14,467 nt of DNA from an uncultured Ruminiclostridium sp. Its GTDB lineage: Bacteria > Bacillota > Clostridia > Oscillospirales > Ruminococcaceae. Where the stretch lies: positions 1 through 14,467 of the forward strand of contig CAJUQV010000042.1 in assembly GCA_910588335.1 (NCBI GenBank). Reading direction: 5' to 3'. Positions within the stretch are counted from its first letter, which is position 1, and every line of letters starts with the position of its first letter. Shown in pieces: positions 12,587 through 14,467 of the stretch. The translations under genes and the position numbers were made by a program. Under the pieces are notes generated by a model. That model was not told where the DNA came from and did not search any database. It was given only the letters and a program-made list of their open reading frames with translations.

Positions 12587-13161
12587 TGAACAAAAGCGTA
12601 TACAGCACCTTTCCGCCTATTCTCAAAAACGATGTCGATTTTGACAGTACGGCAAAGGCGATATCCGTAAGATTAGACGAAAACCTGTCGCTCAGCGAAT
12701 ACGCGCTTGTGTACAGCCGCATTGACAGTCTCCCGGAGAACGCGCTTGATATATTGGCTTACGATTTCAATATAGGGTGGTACGATTACAGTTACAGTAC
12801 TGAAGAAAAGAGGAGAATTATAAGGGAAGCCTTTAAGATATTCCGCTTTATCGGTACAAAATACGCGGTGGAAACGGCATTGAGGAGCATTTATCCCGTG
12901 GCGTATGTTAGGGAGTGGTTTGAATACGGAGGAAAGCCTTACCACTTTAAAGTAGAGATTCACGACAGCGCAAATGACCGGGAAAAGTGCGCGAAAACAA
13001 TACAGAAGGTCAGATTTACTAAAAATGTGCGTTCGGTATTGGACGAAACGGTTTACATAGCCGCCGCGCAAATCAAAGCCTCGGCTTTCAGCGGAGCGAA
13101 AACGGTGGGGCAGTCTGTCAATATACATTGTAAGGCCGTAAATTATTTTAAGGAAGGATAA
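12583..13161 (+). CDS. Tail protein I (gpI family)
   Basis: This 192-residue protein has gpI features: YSTFPPILKNDVDFDSTAKA at the N-terminus, then a helix with IDSLPENALDILAYDFNIGWYDY, EEKRRIIREAFKIFRFIGTKYAVETALRSI, then a WFEYGGKPYHFKVEI strand. The D-x-LP....-LA-x-x-x-x-x-x-W-YD pattern and 'G-T-x-x-A-x-E' are typical. GpI is a baseplate wedge component between gpJ and the tail fibre. GAGGAGGAATG provides a strong start at 12583; a second ATG at 12586 is adjacent. It overlaps gpJ by 4 bases and ends 4 bases before the tail fibre start, so the order J-I-H is as in P2. Confidence 0.5.
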   Translation: MMNKSVYSTFPPILKNDVDFDSTAKAISVRLDENLSLSEYALVYSRIDSLPENALDILAYDFNIGWYDYSYSTEEKRRIIREAFKIFRFIGTKYAVETALRSIYPVAYVREWFEYGGKPYHFKVEIHDSANDREKCAKTIQKVRFTKNVRSVLDETVYIAAAQIKASAFSGAKTVGQSVNIHCKAVNYFKEG

Positions 13162-13165
13162 AAAC

Positions 13166-14467
13166 ATGTGGGAAAGCTGTGTAGTAACCAAAAGCGGCGC
13201 GGAGCTGCTCGGACGACTGTCGGGGGCAGAGCTTACAGGCGCTAAATTCGGATTGTCAACGGTTCCCGAAGCTTCTTTGGCGCTGCAAACGGAGGTTACA
13301 GCTCCGGGCGGAAATTTGGGCATTGAGGGATTTAAGCTTATTGAGGGCGGTTTTTCGGCAACCGTAAGAATAACAAACAAAGGCGTAGAAGAAGAGTATA
13401 CGGTAAAGCAAATCGGAATTTACGCAAGGGAAAAGGACGGCACTGAAAACGTTTTGTTAGCGGTAACGCAAGACGAAATCGGCAACAGAATACCGTCGGA
13501 AACCGAAATGCCCGATTTCAGCCTGCAATTTACAATAATTGTCGGAGTTTCAAACGAAGCGGAAATAACGGCGATAGTGGATTCAAGCGTTTTTGTTTCA
13601 AGGGAACAGGTTGAAATAATAGTAAGTACCGAGATAAAGCCTCTTAAAGAAGAAATCAGCGAGCATATCGAGGACAGCGGGAAGCATATAACCGCGGAGG
13701 AGCGGATCAAGTGGAACGGGAAAGCGGATAAAAACATTTTCGACGCTCATATTGAAAACAAATCCAATCCCCATGCCGTCACAAAAGCGCAGGTAGGTCT
13801 TGGGAATGTGCCTAACGTTGTTACCAACGACCAAACGCCCACCTACTCCGAATCGGCAAGCGTTTCAAATCTGACCAGCGGCGAAAAGCTGTCGGCGGCG
13901 TTGGGCAAGATAGCAAAGGCGGTCAGGGAACTGATTTCACATATGGGGGACAATGTCAGGCATATCAGCACCGCAGAGCGCAGCGCTTGGAACGGCAAGG
14001 CGGCTTCAAATCATTCTCACTCGGCCGCCTCCGCTTCCGCAGCGGGACTTATGAGCGCGGCGGATAAGCAAAAGCTTGACGGGGTTGCGGCGGGAGCCAA
14101 CAAGTATACCCACCCCGCATCGGCGGGAAACAAGCATATTCCCGCGGGAGGTTCGAGCGGACAGATTTTAAGGTGGAGCGCGGACGGTACGGCGGCTTGG
14201 GGAGCGGATAATAACACAACCTACGGTGTGGCAAGCCAAAGCGCCAACGGTCTGATGTCCGCCGCTGACAAAAAGAAGCTTGACGGGGTCGCGGCGGGAG
14301 CCAATAATTACGCTCACCCCGCCTATACCGCAAGAACGGGAGCGCCGGCGGCAAATCAAACTCCCGCTTTCGGCGGGACATTTTCAATAACACAGCCCGT
14401 TTCCGACGGAAGCGGGCATATTACCGCAATGAATTCGAGAACGGTGAAGATACCTAATAATGTTGCT
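13166..14467 (+). CDS. Tail fibre protein (gpH-like), N-terminal part; runs off the window
   Basis: The frame is open from ATG 13166 to the window end (434 residues visible), with AAGGAAGG at 13150-13157. Residues 1 to about 140 resemble the fibre attachment domain of P2 gpH-like proteins (SGAELLGRLSGAELTGAKFG, then KQIGIYAREKDG). Next come collar-type repeats: EHIEDSGKHITAEERIKWNG (about 169-188), a NPHAVTKAQVGLGNVPNVV unit near residue 200, HMGDNVRHISTAERSAWNG (about 256-274), and two near-identical units, LMSAADKQKLDGVAAGAN and LMSAADKKKLDGVAAGAN (from residues 295 and 363). Such repeats build a thin trimeric shaft. The receptor-binding tip and any chaperone lie outside the window. It recognises the host surface and determines specificity. 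Confidence 0.5.
   Translation, partial: MWESCVVTKSGAELLGRLSGAELTGAKFGLSTVPEASLALQTEVTAPGGNLGIEGFKLIEGGFSATVRITNKGVEEEYTVKQIGIYAREKDGTENVLLAVTQDEIGNRIPSETEMPDFSLQFTIIVGVSNEAEITAIVDSSVFVSREQVEIIVSTEIKPLKEEISEHIEDSGKHITAEERIKWNGKADKNIFDAHIENKSNPHAVTKAQVGLGNVPNVVTNDQTPTYSESASVSNLTSGEKLSAALGKIAKAVRELISHMGDNVRHISTAERSAWNGKAASNHSHSAASASAAGLMSAADKQKLDGVAAGANKYTHPASAGNKHIPAGGSSGQILRWSADGTAAWGADNNTTYGVASQSANGLMSAADKKKLDGVAAGANNYAHPAYTARTGAPAANQTPAFGGTFSITQPVSDGSGHITAMNSRTVKIPNNVA
14048..14323 (+). repeat. Direct repeat in the tail fibre gene (two copies, 204-bp period)
   Basis: Two 72-base units (14048-14119 and 14252-14323) encode the same 24-residue module, LM-SAADK-x-KLDGVAAGAN-x-Y-x-HPA, with few base differences; the core GCTTGACGGGGT and GCGGCGGGAGCCAA are identical. 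They are 204 bases, exactly 68 codons, apart, so recombination between copies would stay in frame and change shaft length. Confidence 0.5.

Noticed and set aside
12673..13380. 235-codon open frame on the minus strand
   Set aside because: It lies over gpI and the fibre start, which are recognised, coupled genes. It has no ribosome site and no recognisable family.
1..14467. CRISPR arrays, tRNA or rRNA genes
   Set aside because: No regularly spaced short repeats and no tRNA- or rRNA-like structure were seen; the window is filled with protein genes.

Overview
The window is most of the tail module of a contractile-tailed (P2/PBSX-like myovirus) prophage. The host looks like a low-to-mid GC Gram-positive bacterium, most likely Clostridia. 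Support for that: strong AGGAGG-type ribosome binding sites, a consensus sigma-A promoter, frequent ATA and AGG codons, and Firmicute-style sheath, tape-measure and hub proteins. No species can be named. Almost every gene is on the + strand with short gaps or overlaps, as in one late operon.

Layout. 21-293: C-terminal remnant of a minor-tail-protein-Z-like protein with no usable 5' end. 293-453: a 161-bp foldback, MITE-like element flanked by TA. 472-1360: a probable tail terminator and a small unassigned protein. 1364-2796: tail sheath, split by a -1 frame change at an A7 run. 2826-3347: tail tube. 3456-3943: tail assembly chaperone with a clear programmed -1 frameshift site that makes a gpE+E'-type extension. 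3940-7593: tape measure of 1217 residues. 7594-8335: an inserted minus-strand hicAB toxin-antitoxin module with its own promoter, operator and terminator. 8336-13161: baseplate and tail-tip genes in the order X, D (hub), V (spike), U, W (gp25-like), J and I. 13166 to the window end: a tail fibre gene that runs off the edge.

How they work together. The tube polymerises around the tape measure with help from the chaperone. The sheath wraps the tube and the terminator caps it. The hub, spike, W, J and I build the baseplate, and the fibre recognises the host. HicA (predicted mRNA-cleaving toxin) and HicB (antitoxin and repressor) form a separate maintenance or defence cargo.

Most notable points: the TA-flanked element whose removal recreates a clean gene junction; two overlapping slippery heptamers next to a hairpin that holds the zero-frame stop; the sheath break at a slippery A7 tract; hicAB with a strong terminator facing the tail operon; an SH3-like insertion in the hub protein; and a cysteine cluster in a short spike protein that ends at the OB fold. 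The gpZ remnant and sheath break make a decaying or remodelled prophage, or a phage tail-like particle, plausible, but neither is proven.
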